This document shows positions 9,306 to 16,537 of a stretch of DNA of 32,868 bases, one piece after another. Within the stretch, counting starts at the first letter, position 1, and each line of letters opens with the position of its first letter. The stretch is from Bacteroidota bacterium. Its GTDB lineage: Bacteria; Bacteroidota; Bacteroidia; NS11-12g; UBA955. The notes under the pieces were generated by a model. It searched no databases. It was not told the origin of the DNA and saw only the letters and a program-made list of their open reading frames with translations. The stretch covers positions 1-32,868 of the forward strand of contig JABMMZ010000096.1 in assembly GCA_013205405.1 (NCBI GenBank), in the 5' to 3' direction. The position numbers and the translations under genes are program-made.

Positions 9306-10654
9306 TATAAGTTTATTTCTGTTGTGGTTGCTGATGTAATAATAAATTCCTTTTCAAAAGTATAAATTGTTCTTGTTTCTGATTTGCTTCTGGCTATAAA
9401 AAAATATTTGCCTGGTTGCATTAAAATGGTTTGAAAAATCTGTTCATTAATATCGCAAACCCATTCTACTTTTCCTTTAAATGTTCTGTAAATGGCTACT
9501 ACTAGGTCTCTACTTTTATTTATCTGCAATTTACCCGGTTGATCTATATTTACAGTTGTTGTTTTATTTTGATCTATTACCACACTATCAGCATATATTC
9601 TTGGTGTAGTTAATATTTCTAAATCGTATAAGCCAGTTATATAACGTTTTGTAGTACCGTTATTTTGCGCATTAATAGTCGTATACTTTTTATGTTGTTT
9701 TACAATTACTTTTAAGTCTAAATAATTGGTAATTCCCTTGCAGGATATTTCCATATTACCTTGCGGAACATCTATTGCTATGGTATTGTGTTTGCCAGCT
9801 ATTAATTCCACATTACTTTTAGTAACAGGAGGTAAAGTATGCGCTACAATATCGTACCTACGCATAGGATCTAAAAACAAAGTATCTGGTACACCTCTGC
9901 CATTCATTGTATGATCGTAATTATGCAATATTTTTTTAGTAGATGCATCGTAAATACTCAAAGCAATATTGGTTTCTATTGGTCTTATTTGTTTATCTAA
10001 TAAATTTATTTGACAACTGGTAAGATTCATGGCTTGAGATATCACTACACCAATAACACTGTTATAATCTTTATCATTATTAGCATCATAGTAAGTTCCT
10101 GCACAATTAAATTTAAGTTTAAACTGTTCGGTACTGCCAATTCCTATGATGAAAGGACGTAAAAAAATACCTTTCTTTTGCAAGGCTTGAGAAATTAAAC
10201 ATGGATCGCCTGTGCATTCTTCTAAACCATCAGTAATTATAATTACCAAATTTCTAACGCCTGCCTCTACAGGAAAATCCTTTTCGCATTCTTGCAATGA
10301 GTATGCAATGGGTGTCCAACCTTTAGGAATAAGGTTATTCACTCTTTTTTTCATTATTACAGCATTATTAGGCGTAAAGGGTACTTCTAATTTAGAATCT
10401 TTGCAATCTTTTAAATCTACTGTTTTTTGATGACCATAAACACGCAAGGCTATTTCAACATTTTTAAATTTTGATAAGCTATCAATAATTTTAACCGCCA
10501 TTTTTTTGGCTACTTGTATTCTTGTAGTTTTTTCTATTGGCGTGGTCATGCTACCCGAAGCATCAAAAATAATAAGAATACGTGTTTTTTGTTTTGTTTG
10601 AGCCACTAATGACAAACAACTCAATATCAAAAATAATGATAGATATTTTTTCAT
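9305..10654 (-). CDS. Secreted VWA-domain protein
   Basis: The protein has 449 residues. It carries a signal peptide of about 18 residues (cleavage near Val-Ala-Gln). The von Willebrand A domain (about 24-210) has a complete MIDAS metal site: Asp31-x-Ser33-x-Ser35, Thr114 in GWTPI and Asp142 in ITDGLEEC. Cysteines at 84, 123, 147 and 152 could form disulfides. The rest (about 215-449) is beta-rich and looks like two or three immunoglobulin-like modules. The protein should be periplasmic or surface-located, binding a partner through a divalent metal; the partner is unknown. It lies 38 bases after the transketolase N half and overlaps the C half by one base, an unexpected position for an envelope protein. 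Confidence 0.85.
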   Translation of the reverse strand: MKKYLSLFLILSCLSLVAQTKQKTRILIIFDASGSMTTPIEKTTRIQVAKKMAVKIIDSLSKFKNVEIALRVYGHQKTVDLKDCKDSKLEVPFTPNNAVIMKKRVNNLIPKGWTPIAYSLQECEKDFPVEAGVRNLVIIITDGLEECTGDPCLISQALQKKGIFLRPFIIGIGSTEQFKLKFNCAGTYYDANNDKDYNSVIGVVISQAMNLTSCQINLLDKQIRPIETNIALSIYDASTKKILHNYDHTMNGRGVPDTLFLDPMRRYDIVAHTLPPVTKSNVELIAGKHNTIAIDVPQGNMEISCKGITNYLDLKVIVKQHKKYTTINAQNNGTTKRYITGLYDLEILTTPRIYADSVVIDQNKTTTVNIDQPGKLQINKSRDLVVAIYRTFKGKVEWVCDINEQIFQTILMQPGKYFFIARSKSETRTIYTFEKEFIITSATTTEINL

Positions 10655-10692
10655 GTAGTTACTTAACGTATTTTTAGGATAAATATTGTGTA

Positions 10693-11538
10693 TTAGAAGT
10701 CTTGTAAGGTACTTGGCAATTGATTCAAAGCATTTTCAAGTTGGGCATCATTTGGTGGAATACCATGCCATTCGTGGCTTCCCATCATAAAATCTACACC
10801 TGCACCCATTTCTGTATGCATTAAAATAACAATTGGTTTTCCTTTGCCTAAAAAGGCTTTCGCCTTTGCATTAGTGTCTAAAATATCTTGCATTTGGTTG
10901 CCATTCATTTCTAATACCTGCCAATTAAAAGCTTCAAACTTGCTTCTTAGTTCCGTAAAACTCATTATATCTATTATATTACCATCAATTTGCTGTTTAT
11001 TGTAATCTATAGTAGCTATTATATTATCTAAAGGATAGTGGCCTGCGTACATAATGGCTTCCCAATTTTGTCCTTCTTGCAATTCACCATCACCCATATT
11101 TACATAGATAATACTAGAATCATTATTTGATTTTTTGGCTAATGCCATACCGCTAGCTACAGAAAGACCTTGGCCTAATGAGCCAGTTGCTATTCTAATG
11201 CCTGGTAAACCCTCGTGCGTAGTTGGGTGCCCTTGTAAGCGGCTATTTAGCTTTCTAAATGTAGCTAATTCTGCCACAGGGAAATAGCCACTGCGTGCTA
11301 GAACACTATATAATACTGGACTAATATGGCCATTAGATAAAATAAATACATCCTCATTTTTTGCCTCTTGGGTAAAATTTTGAGGATTATGATTCATTAT
11401 TTGAAAATAAAGTGCGGTTAAATAATCGGCACAACCTAGCGAACCACCGGGGTGGCCACTTTGCACAGCATGCACCATGCGCACGATATCTTTTCTAACT
11501 TGGGTAGCAATATTTTGCAATTCTTGTACTGTTGGCAT
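10693..11538 (-). CDS. Transketolase, N-terminal subunit
   Basis: The protein has 281 residues from the ATG at 11538. The frame extends seven codons further to a TTG, but a near-consensus -7 element (AATTTTTG) overlaps that TTG, so the ATG is preferred. It is the thiamine-diphosphate-binding domain: SGHPGGS (28-34), LSNGH (67-71), QGHP (102-105), GSLGQGL and GDGELQEGQNWEA (149-161) followed by the Asn at 180. It needs the C-terminal subunit, whose gene is two positions downstream, for activity in the pentose phosphate pathway. Split transketolases are common in Bacteroidota and other phyla; an unrelated gene between the halves is not what I would expect. Confidence 0.93.
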   Translation of the reverse strand: MPTVQELQNIATQVRKDIVRMVHAVQSGHPGGSLGCADYLTALYFQIMNHNPQNFTQEAKNEDVFILSNGHISPVLYSVLARSGYFPVAELATFRKLNSRLQGHPTTHEGLPGIRIATGSLGQGLSVASGMALAKKSNNDSSIIYVNMGDGELQEGQNWEAIMYAGHYPLDNIIATIDYNKQQIDGNIIDIMSFTELRSKFEAFNWQVLEMNGNQMQDILDTNAKAKAFLGKGKPIVILMHTEMGAGVDFMMGSHEWHGIPPNDAQLENALNQLPSTLQDF

Positions 11539-11630
11539 TCTAATATTATTAAGGTGCAAAAATTAACAATATTCTTCAAAGTTTTTACTCAAAAATAGAA
11601 TTGTTATAAACTATTAATGAACGAAAGTTT

Positions 11631-12150
11631 TTAACTCCACTCCTCTTTCAAAAGCGAAAACAAGATTAAATCATGATATTGATTGAGATGATACTCTGCT
11701 TGTTTTAAAATTTAAACGCAAAGGAATGGCTTGACTTTTTATATTATCTACCGCGTATTTTATTTCTATTCTATTTAATTTTAATATTTTAAAACAAAAA
11801 TCAACTAATGCTTTACAAGATAAAGTAGTGATGCCTCTTCGTTGAAAATTTTCGCCAACCCAATATCCTATTTTACCAATTTTATTTTGTTGATCTATTT
11901 TATAAATTCCAATTCTACAAAACATACTTCCATTTTCAATAATTACAAAGGCATATTCCACACCTTCTGCATTTATTATTTGATAACCTTTTACAAAATT
12001 AGAAATAAATTCTACAGCTTGCATTTTCTCTATCCAAGGCATCTATTGCACAATATGCTTTCTGTTACTATTAGCCAATTCTTAAAACTCGTGCATGTGG
12101 CTATCATTTACTAATTCTAAAATAATATTTTTATCAATTACTATTCGCAT
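11631..12150 (-). pseudogene. Decayed GNAT (RimJ/RimL-type) acetyltransferase
   Basis: Reading the minus strand from ATG 12150 gives MRIVIDKNIILELVNDSHMHEF, then TAA (12082-12084), then ELANSNRKHIVQ, then TAG (12043-12045, where the family has Trp in a QW-x-PW context). It then runs on as a good RimL-like acetyltransferase, including the acetyl-CoA loop YWVGENFQRRGITT. Near 11700-11710 the frame slips and several residues are missing. The expected C-terminus (AEYHLNQYHDLILFSLLKEEW) continues in another frame to TAA 11631-11633. An intact stretch of 123 codons (11671-12042) remains but lacks both ends of the fold. It starts 4 bases after the tsaE stop, so it was the last gene of that operon. 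One lesion could be a sequencing error; three are unlikely to be. Confidence 0.88.
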
Positions 12151-12154
12151 ATTT

Positions 12155-12562
12155 TTAATTTAGGCTATACAGTCGTTCAGATTCTTTATTTTCTATATCA
12201 ATGGTAATTACATTATCTGGCAGCAAAGCTTCTGCTATCTCTGGCCATTCTATCACGCAAATATTATTTAAATACATATAATCTTCGAAACCAAGGTTAT
12301 ATAATTCATCTATTGATTGAATACGGTATAAATCGAAATGATAAATAGAAGTACCATTTGATAAATGATACTCACTTACAATATTAAAAGTAGGACTAGT
12401 AACTTTATCGCTTACGCCTAAACTCAAAAGCAATTTTTTTACAAAAGTTGTTTTACCACTTCCTAAATCACCTTTTAACAGCAGAATTTTACAAGTTTCA
12501 AATCTTTTTATAACTTCATTAACAAGAGCGTTTAAATTATTTTCTGAAAGTGTAAACTGCAT
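12155..12562 (-). CDS. tsaE: tRNA threonylcarbamoyladenosine biosynthesis ATPase TsaE
   Basis: The protein has 135 residues from ATG 12562. It has Walker A GDLGSGKTT (31-39), SPTFNIVSEY, the YHFDLYR motif and VIEWPE, all characteristic of TsaE (YjeE). Family role: ATPase partner of TsaB-TsaD in making the t6A37 modification of ANN-decoding tRNAs; essential in most bacteria. The frame extends 17 codons upstream to a TTG, but those residues come from a repeat-like DNA segment and lengthen the protein beyond the family start, so the ATG is preferred. It follows the M48 lipoprotein gene by 68 bases and precedes the dead acetyltransferase by 4. Confidence 0.95.
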   Translation of the reverse strand: MQFTLSENNLNALVNEVIKRFETCKILLLKGDLGSGKTTFVKKLLLSLGVSDKVTSPTFNIVSEYHLSNGTSIYHFDLYRIQSIDELYNLGFEDYMYLNNICVIEWPEIAEALLPDNVITIDIENKESERLYSLN

Positions 12563-12584
12563 GATGTATTCGTGTAGATATTTA

Positions 12585-12599
12585 GCTTCGCTCAGAATG
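12585..12599 (-). repeat. Possible short interspersed repeat fragment
   Basis: On the minus strand this reads CATTCTGAGCGAAGC, which resembles the core of a short interspersed repeat found in intergenic regions of many bacterial genomes. Only one copy lies in this window, so repetition cannot be shown here. It sits between the M48 and tsaE genes. Confidence 0.3.
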
Positions 12600-12630
12600 G
12601 CGTTATAAGTCAAAAGAACTTCAACAAAAT

Positions 12631-13440
12631 CTAGCCTGCTTTTTTTGTATAGTATTTCAATGCTTCTGGCATCCAGGCTTGTAATTCTTTTATACGTTGG
12701 GCATCACTTGGGTGTGTGCTTAAAAACTGCGGAAGTTTTGCTCCTCCACTCATTTTGCTCATGCGTTCCCAAAAAGGAATTGCCTCATTAGGATCGTATC
12801 CAGCCAATGCCATAAATACTAAACCTAATTTATCTGCCTCAGTTTCATGAGTTCTACTATATTTTAAAATGGCTAAATTACCTAAAACACCAAAAGCTAC
12901 ATTAAAAATATCTTGTGTAACTTGTGGACTATTAGATACAGCCATAGAAACAACTGTTCCCAATGCTTGAGCCTTCATTTGCTGACTCATGCGTTCATTG
13001 CCATGTTTGGCTATGGCATGTGCTATTTCATGACCCATTACAACTGCAAGTGCATTTTCATTTTGTGTAACCGGTAATAAGCCTGTATATACTACCACTT
13101 TTCCACTTGGCATACACCATGCATTTACAATAGTATCTTCTACTACATTAAACTCCCATTGGTAATTGGCTAAATTTTTATAATATTTACCATCTTTATA
13201 TGTCTTAAAAAAAGTAGTAATATTTGTAGCAATATTATTGCCAATGCTTTTTACCATTTCATTTTGTTTAGCATCTGTTGAAAGTTTATGTTCTTTCAAA
13301 AACTTTTGATACTCTGTGCTACTCAAGCTTTGAATTTCTGCTTCTGGCACTAAAGTATTTTGTTTTCTATATGTAATAGGCACTTTTGTACAACTATTTA
13401 CAAATATGGCAACTATTAATATTAAAACTATTTTTTTCAT
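12631..13440 (-). CDS. M48-family zinc metallopeptidase lipoprotein
   Basis: The protein has 269 residues. The lipoprotein signal ends Val-Asn-Ser-Cys17. The peptidase domain has HEIAH (His137, Glu138, His141) and a third zinc ligand, Glu199, in HETEADKLG, the arrangement of M48 peptidases such as BepA and LoiP. Its length matches the short secreted M48 lipoproteins and no TPR extension is present. Expected role: envelope protein quality control on the periplasmic face of a membrane. It lies 29 bases after clpS. Its target is not deducible. Confidence 0.93.
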   Translation of the reverse strand: MKKIVLILIVAIFVNSCTKVPITYRKQNTLVPEAEIQSLSSTEYQKFLKEHKLSTDAKQNEMVKSIGNNIATNITTFFKTYKDGKYYKNLANYQWEFNVVEDTIVNAWCMPSGKVVVYTGLLPVTQNENALAVVMGHEIAHAIAKHGNERMSQQMKAQALGTVVSMAVSNSPQVTQDIFNVAFGVLGNLAILKYSRTHETEADKLGLVFMALAGYDPNEAIPFWERMSKMSGGAKLPQFLSTHPSDAQRIKELQAWMPEALKYYTKKAG

Positions 13441-13469
13441 TTGTGTATTTTTAAATTTAGATTCAAAAA

Positions 13470-13760
13470 TTAAGCCAATTCTATTTGTGCGACTAATCCA
13501 TTGTCACATAAGGCAGTGCAAAGAGGTAATAATAAATTATAATCTCCAAATTTTATGCTACATTTTCCTTTTGAATGCACTATCCAAGCACATTGCTCAG
13601 CTTGTGTAACTTCGTGTTTACAATATTTTACCAAACAATTAATAACATGTTCAAATGTATTATAATCGTCATTATACAATATTAATTCAAAATCACTAGT
13701 TACATCAATTTCTGATTGAAATAAAACTTCTTCTTCTGTACTAATTTTAATATGACTCAT
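13470..13760 (-). CDS. clpS: ATP-dependent Clp protease adaptor ClpS
   Basis: The protein has 96 residues, the usual size. It carries the ClpS core: LILYNDDYNTFEHVI with its Asp-Asp, followed by the KYCKHEVTQAEQCAWIVHSKGKC helix and strand that line the N-degron pocket. Family role: cytosolic adaptor that binds ClpA/ClpC and delivers N-end-rule substrates. It starts 9 bases after the plsY stop, implying co-transcription with that phospholipid gene. Confidence 0.95.
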   Translation of the reverse strand: MSHIKISTEEEVLFQSEIDVTSDFELILYNDDYNTFEHVINCLVKYCKHEVTQAEQCAWIVHSKGKCSIKFGDYNLLLPLCTALCDNGLVAQIELA

Positions 13761-13769
13761 CTCTTAAAA

Positions 13770-14420
13770 TTAATGTCTGTGTTTTTTCAATAACTTAGCT
13801 TTGTTTTCATTACCAGCAAATAGTCTTTTTATATTTTTTTGATGTGTTAGCACTACCATAACGGCTGCTGCTATGCCAAAAGCAATAAACAATGGCTCTT
13901 CATTTTTATAAATAATAATAGCAATTAAAGGAAAAAAAACTGCTGCTAAAATACTACTCAAAGAAACGTACCTTGTAGAAAACAATATAGTAACAAAAAG
14001 TGCGATACAAGCTAAAGCTGACAAATAATGAATACCAATTACCATACCTAAAAGAGTGGCAATCCCTTTTCCGCCTTTAAAATTGGCATAAATAGGAAAA
14101 ATATGGCCTACTACTGCTGATAGTCCAAAAAGCAATTGTAAATTAACATACCTTATAGAACCAACTTCTAAAAAAAAATAGTAATGCACAAGGCAAGCAG
14201 CTGTTAAACCCTTTATGATATCTAATAATAAAACTATAGCTCCAGCTTTTTTTCCTAATGTTCTAAAAGTATTGCTAGCACCTGAATTTCCGCTTCCATG
14301 TTCTCTAATATCAATGCCATAAAATGCTTTTCCAATCCATAAGGCTGTTGGCATCGAACCTATTAAATAAGACACAACTGTACCTAGTATTATTAAACCA
14401 GTTTCTACTATTATTTGCAT
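13770..14420 (-). CDS. plsY: Glycerol-3-phosphate acyltransferase PlsY
   Basis: The protein has 216 residues and about five to six membrane segments. Signature motifs are GSGNSGASN (after the first helix), KGGKGIAT and the late HQKNIKRL region. Family role: transfers acyl groups from acyl-phosphate to glycerol-3-phosphate at the inner membrane, the first step of phospholipid synthesis. The frame runs four codons upstream to a TTG, but a perfect -7 element (14430-14437) overlaps that TTG, so ATG 14420 is chosen. The mRNA would then have a leader of only a few bases. It heads the plsY-clpS-M48-tsaE run. Confidence 0.95.
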   Translation of the reverse strand: MQIIVETGLIILGTVVSYLIGSMPTALWIGKAFYGIDIREHGSGNSGASNTFRTLGKKAGAIVLLLDIIKGLTAACLVHYYFFLEVGSIRYVNLQLLFGLSAVVGHIFPIYANFKGGKGIATLLGMVIGIHYLSALACIALFVTILFSTRYVSLSSILAAVFFPLIAIIIYKNEEPLFIAFGIAAAVMVVLTHQKNIKRLFAGNENKAKLLKKHRH

Positions 14421-14429
14421 ATTAAAATG

Positions 14430-14437
14430 CAAAAATA
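14430..14437 (-). promoter_or_regulatory. Bacteroidota -7 element (TATTTTTG) for plsY
   Basis: A perfect TAnnTTTG match lies on the minus strand only 9 bases before ATG 14420, implying a nearly leaderless transcript. No -33 TTG was seen at standard spacing. Confidence 0.5.
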
Positions 14438-14552
14438 CAAAAAAACATACAAAAATCTAAACCTAAGTGTTCAATGTACTGTTTAAACTGTTCAAAAAAT
14501 ACCCTAAGCTTTTAATATTCTTATATTTATGCTAATTTTTAGCACGTGCAAT

Positions 14553-14587
14553 AAAAAAAGCCTCTATTTTTAGATTGAGGTTTTTTT
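14553..14587 (-). terminator. Terminator downstream of the decayed lipoprotein gene
   Basis: The pair CCTC/GAGG is extended by A7/T7 runs around a loop of about 12 bases. It is a modest stem with strong T-tracts on both strands. On the minus strand it follows the pseudogene stop at 14606 by about 20 bases. Confidence 0.6.
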
Positions 14588-14605
14588 AATAGTATTAAAA
14601 TATAT

Positions 14606-15129
14606 TTATTTTTTTCTCGCTTTTACATTGTAATTAGCTACAATTTGCAAATCCATTGCAGGCAAAGCCGCAGAATTGTTTCCTTTAATTTCGTATGTAA
14701 GAACTGTAGCTTTTAAATAATTAGCTAAATTTTGTTGTATTAACATCTAGAGGAATAGATGTTAAACCATCTGCAACTGCCATTTTAGAGGCTAATTTAA
14801 TAGGTACTAAGTCTTTAGCAGAAATCCATACTTCAATATTTTCAATACAATTAAAATTATCTGTCGGCTTTGGTGCTTTAAAAGATACAACCGCAGTTTT
14901 TAATTTTAACTCATCTAAATCGTTTAGAGAAGCACCTTTATCTTCTATTTTTTGTTTTAAAGGTTGAGGTTACTACAGACTAATCAAAAGTATTGTTTCC
15001 AGCAGTTGGTAGTACTTGTGTTGAAAAATCACCAGAAGATGTGTAATCAAAATCTACTTTGACAAATTTTTCAACTCAACTGCCAATTAATGTGAAAGAC
15101 GCAATAATAATTGCTGCAAAAGTTTTAAT
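14606..15129 (-). pseudogene. Decayed small secreted lipoprotein gene
   Basis: On the minus strand, ATT (15127-15129) stands where a start ATG is expected. It is followed by a lipoprotein signal, IKTFAAIIIASFTLIGS, in which codon 18, the expected lipobox Cys, is TGA (15076-15078). The frame continues as VEKFVKVDFDYTSSGDFSTQVLP until TAG at codon 50 (14980-14982). It then shifts near 14950-14960 into a frame encoding IEDKGASLNDLDELKLKTAVV through NCIENIEVWISAKDLV. It shifts again near 14728-14745 and ends NLANYLKATVLTYEIKG to NVKARKK and TAA 14606-14608. The original product was about 170-175 residues, of unknown function. A perfect promoter element and a terminator still flank it. Confidence 0.82.
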
Positions 15130-15151
15130 TGTATTTTAATTTAGTTAAGTG

Positions 15152-15159
15152 CAAAAATA
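15152..15159 (-). promoter_or_regulatory. -7 element (TATTTTTG) of the decayed lipoprotein gene
   Basis: A perfect TAnnTTTG match on the minus strand lies 22 bases before the degenerate ATT start. The promoter core therefore survives although the gene is dead. Confidence 0.4.
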
Positions 15160-15203
15160 AATATATTTTTCTTTAATCTCCTAATACATTGTTTTCTTTA
15201 TAA

Positions 15204-15653
15204 TTAGCTTATCAAAAGTGTCTTCAATACTTCTGAAATTATTTTACCATCGGCCTTACCTGCCAAAGTTTTCATAGCCAAAGGCATAATTTTACCAACT
15301 TCTTTCATACTAGTTACACCGGTTTCAGCAATTAGGGCTTTTAGCACCATTCCTACTGCTTCCTCGCTCATGGCTTGTGGCAGGTAGGTAGCAATAATAT
15401 CTAATTCCTCTTTTTCTTTAATAGCTAAATCGACTCTGCCTTCTTTGGTAAATATTTCTAAACTATCTTTGCGTTGTTTAGCCATTTTTTGCATTGCTTT
15501 CATGGCTATTTCATCAGATATTTCTTTATTTCCACTTTCAGTTCCAGCTAATAAAAATGCTGATTTAATAGCTCTTATAGCTCTTAATTTTGTCTCATCC
15601 TTAGCTTTCATTGCTAGTATTAAATCTTTATTTATTTGTACTACTAATGACAT
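15204..15653 (-). CDS. GatB/YqeY domain-containing protein
   Basis: The protein has 149 residues, the full length of the family. It has an N-terminal helical hairpin with LRAIRAIKSAFLLAGTE and MQKMAKQRKDSLEIF, and a C-terminal helical domain ending GKADGKIISEVLK. The family is related to the tail domain of the GatB amidotransferase subunit, which contacts tRNA. The role of the stand-alone protein is not established. It is cytoplasmic, sits alone and has its own -7 element. Confidence 0.93.
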   Translation of the reverse strand: MSLVVQINKDLILAMKAKDETKLRAIRAIKSAFLLAGTESGNKEISDEIAMKAMQKMAKQRKDSLEIFTKEGRVDLAIKEKEELDIIATYLPQAMSEEAVGMVLKALIAETGVTSMKEVGKIMPLAMKTLAGKADGKIISEVLKTLLIS

Positions 15654-15692
15654 ATAATGTTTATTTATTTTTATTGTTTATTTTGCATTAAA

Positions 15693-15700
15693 CAAAACTA
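15693..15700 (-). promoter_or_regulatory. Bacteroidota -7 element (TAGTTTTG) for yqeY-like gene
   Basis: A perfect TAnnTTTG match on the minus strand lies 39 bases before ATG 15653. Confidence 0.45.
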
Positions 15701-15748
15701 TTGTTGGTTAAATTAAGAATTTAGAGATTTAATTTTAAATTAAAAAAT

Positions 15749-16537
15749 CTAAACTTTTGATGTGAGATCTTTGTTTAAGAAAAAATCAAAACTATCTCCT
15801 CTTAGGCCTAATCTCAATGTTTCTAGAGGAATAATTTCACTTGGTGCAATATTTCCTAAATTTACATTGGCACCGTATAATTTAATAAACCATACTTGTT
15901 GAGATTTTTGAGGAGCTTCCCAAATTACTTTATCCAAAGGTACTTTACGCACTATTTCAGCTACTAATCCTGAGCGTACTTCACCATCGCCTCTAAAAAG
16001 ACCTACGGTACCGCTTTCTCTTGCTTCAGCTATTACTTTCCAAGAGCCTGCAGATAATTCTTTCTCCATCATTTCTATCCATTCATAAGGAGGAATAATT
16101 TTTTCAGCATCTTTACTTCCAACTTCAGATATTACTGTAAAATCTTTAGCTAAAGTGCTTATATATTCACATTTTTTATCATGTGCTATTTCTATTGAAC
16201 CATCACTTACTTCAATATGCTCTAACCCATAATAATCTACTAATCGTCTGTAATCGTCAAATTGATTGCGAATAACATATGCTTCGAATAAAGTGCCTCC
16301 AAAATAAACTTTAAACCCTGCACGTTTGTAATGTTCTATTTTTTCCTTGAGTTTAGGTGTTACGTAACTGGTTCCAAAACCTAATTTAAGCAAATCAGTA
16401 AGATGGCTGCCATGCTCAATAAAATCTAACGATTCTCTTATACTTAGACCTTTATCCATTACCATTGTTAAACCACTTTCTCTTGGTTGTGTTGGCCTTT
16501 GTGGTAATTGTGTTAATTTAAAAATATCGCTGTTCAT
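15749..16537 (-). CDS. Phosphosulfolactate synthase (ComA family)
   Basis: The protein has 262 residues, a TIM-barrel of the ComA family. Recognisable segments are RESGLTMVMDKGLS near the start, LLKLGFGTSYV, YFGGTLFEAY, IEVSDGSIEI, ISEVGSKD and VIAEARESGT. The characterised reaction adds sulfite to phosphoenolpyruvate to give (2R)-phospho-3-sulfolactate. This is the first step of coenzyme M synthesis in methanogens and of sulfolactate formation in Bacillus spores. No other sulfonate gene is nearby, so the pathway here is unknown. Its ATG lies inside the last codons of the upstream TPR gene (20-base overlap), implying a shared transcript. Confidence 0.88.
   Translation of the reverse strand: MNSDIFKLTQLPQRPTQPRESGLTMVMDKGLSIRESLDFIEHGSHLTDLLKLGFGTSYVTPKLKEKIEHYKRAGFKVYFGGTLFEAYVIRNQFDDYRRLVDYYGLEHIEVSDGSIEIAHDKKCEYISTLAKDFTVISEVGSKDAEKIIPPYEWIEMMEKELSAGSWKVIAEARESGTVGLFRGDGEVRSGLVAEIVRKVPLDKVIWEAPQKSQQVWFIKLYGANVNLGNIAPSEIIPLETLRLGLRGDSFDFFLNKDLTSKV

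Noticed and set aside
15674-15695. Third copy of the TTTGTTTAA-type inverted repeat upstream of the yqeY-like gene (TTGTTTA/TAAACAA)
   Set aside because: The arms are only seven bases and one overlaps the -7 element. At this base composition it is weak evidence for a shared operator.
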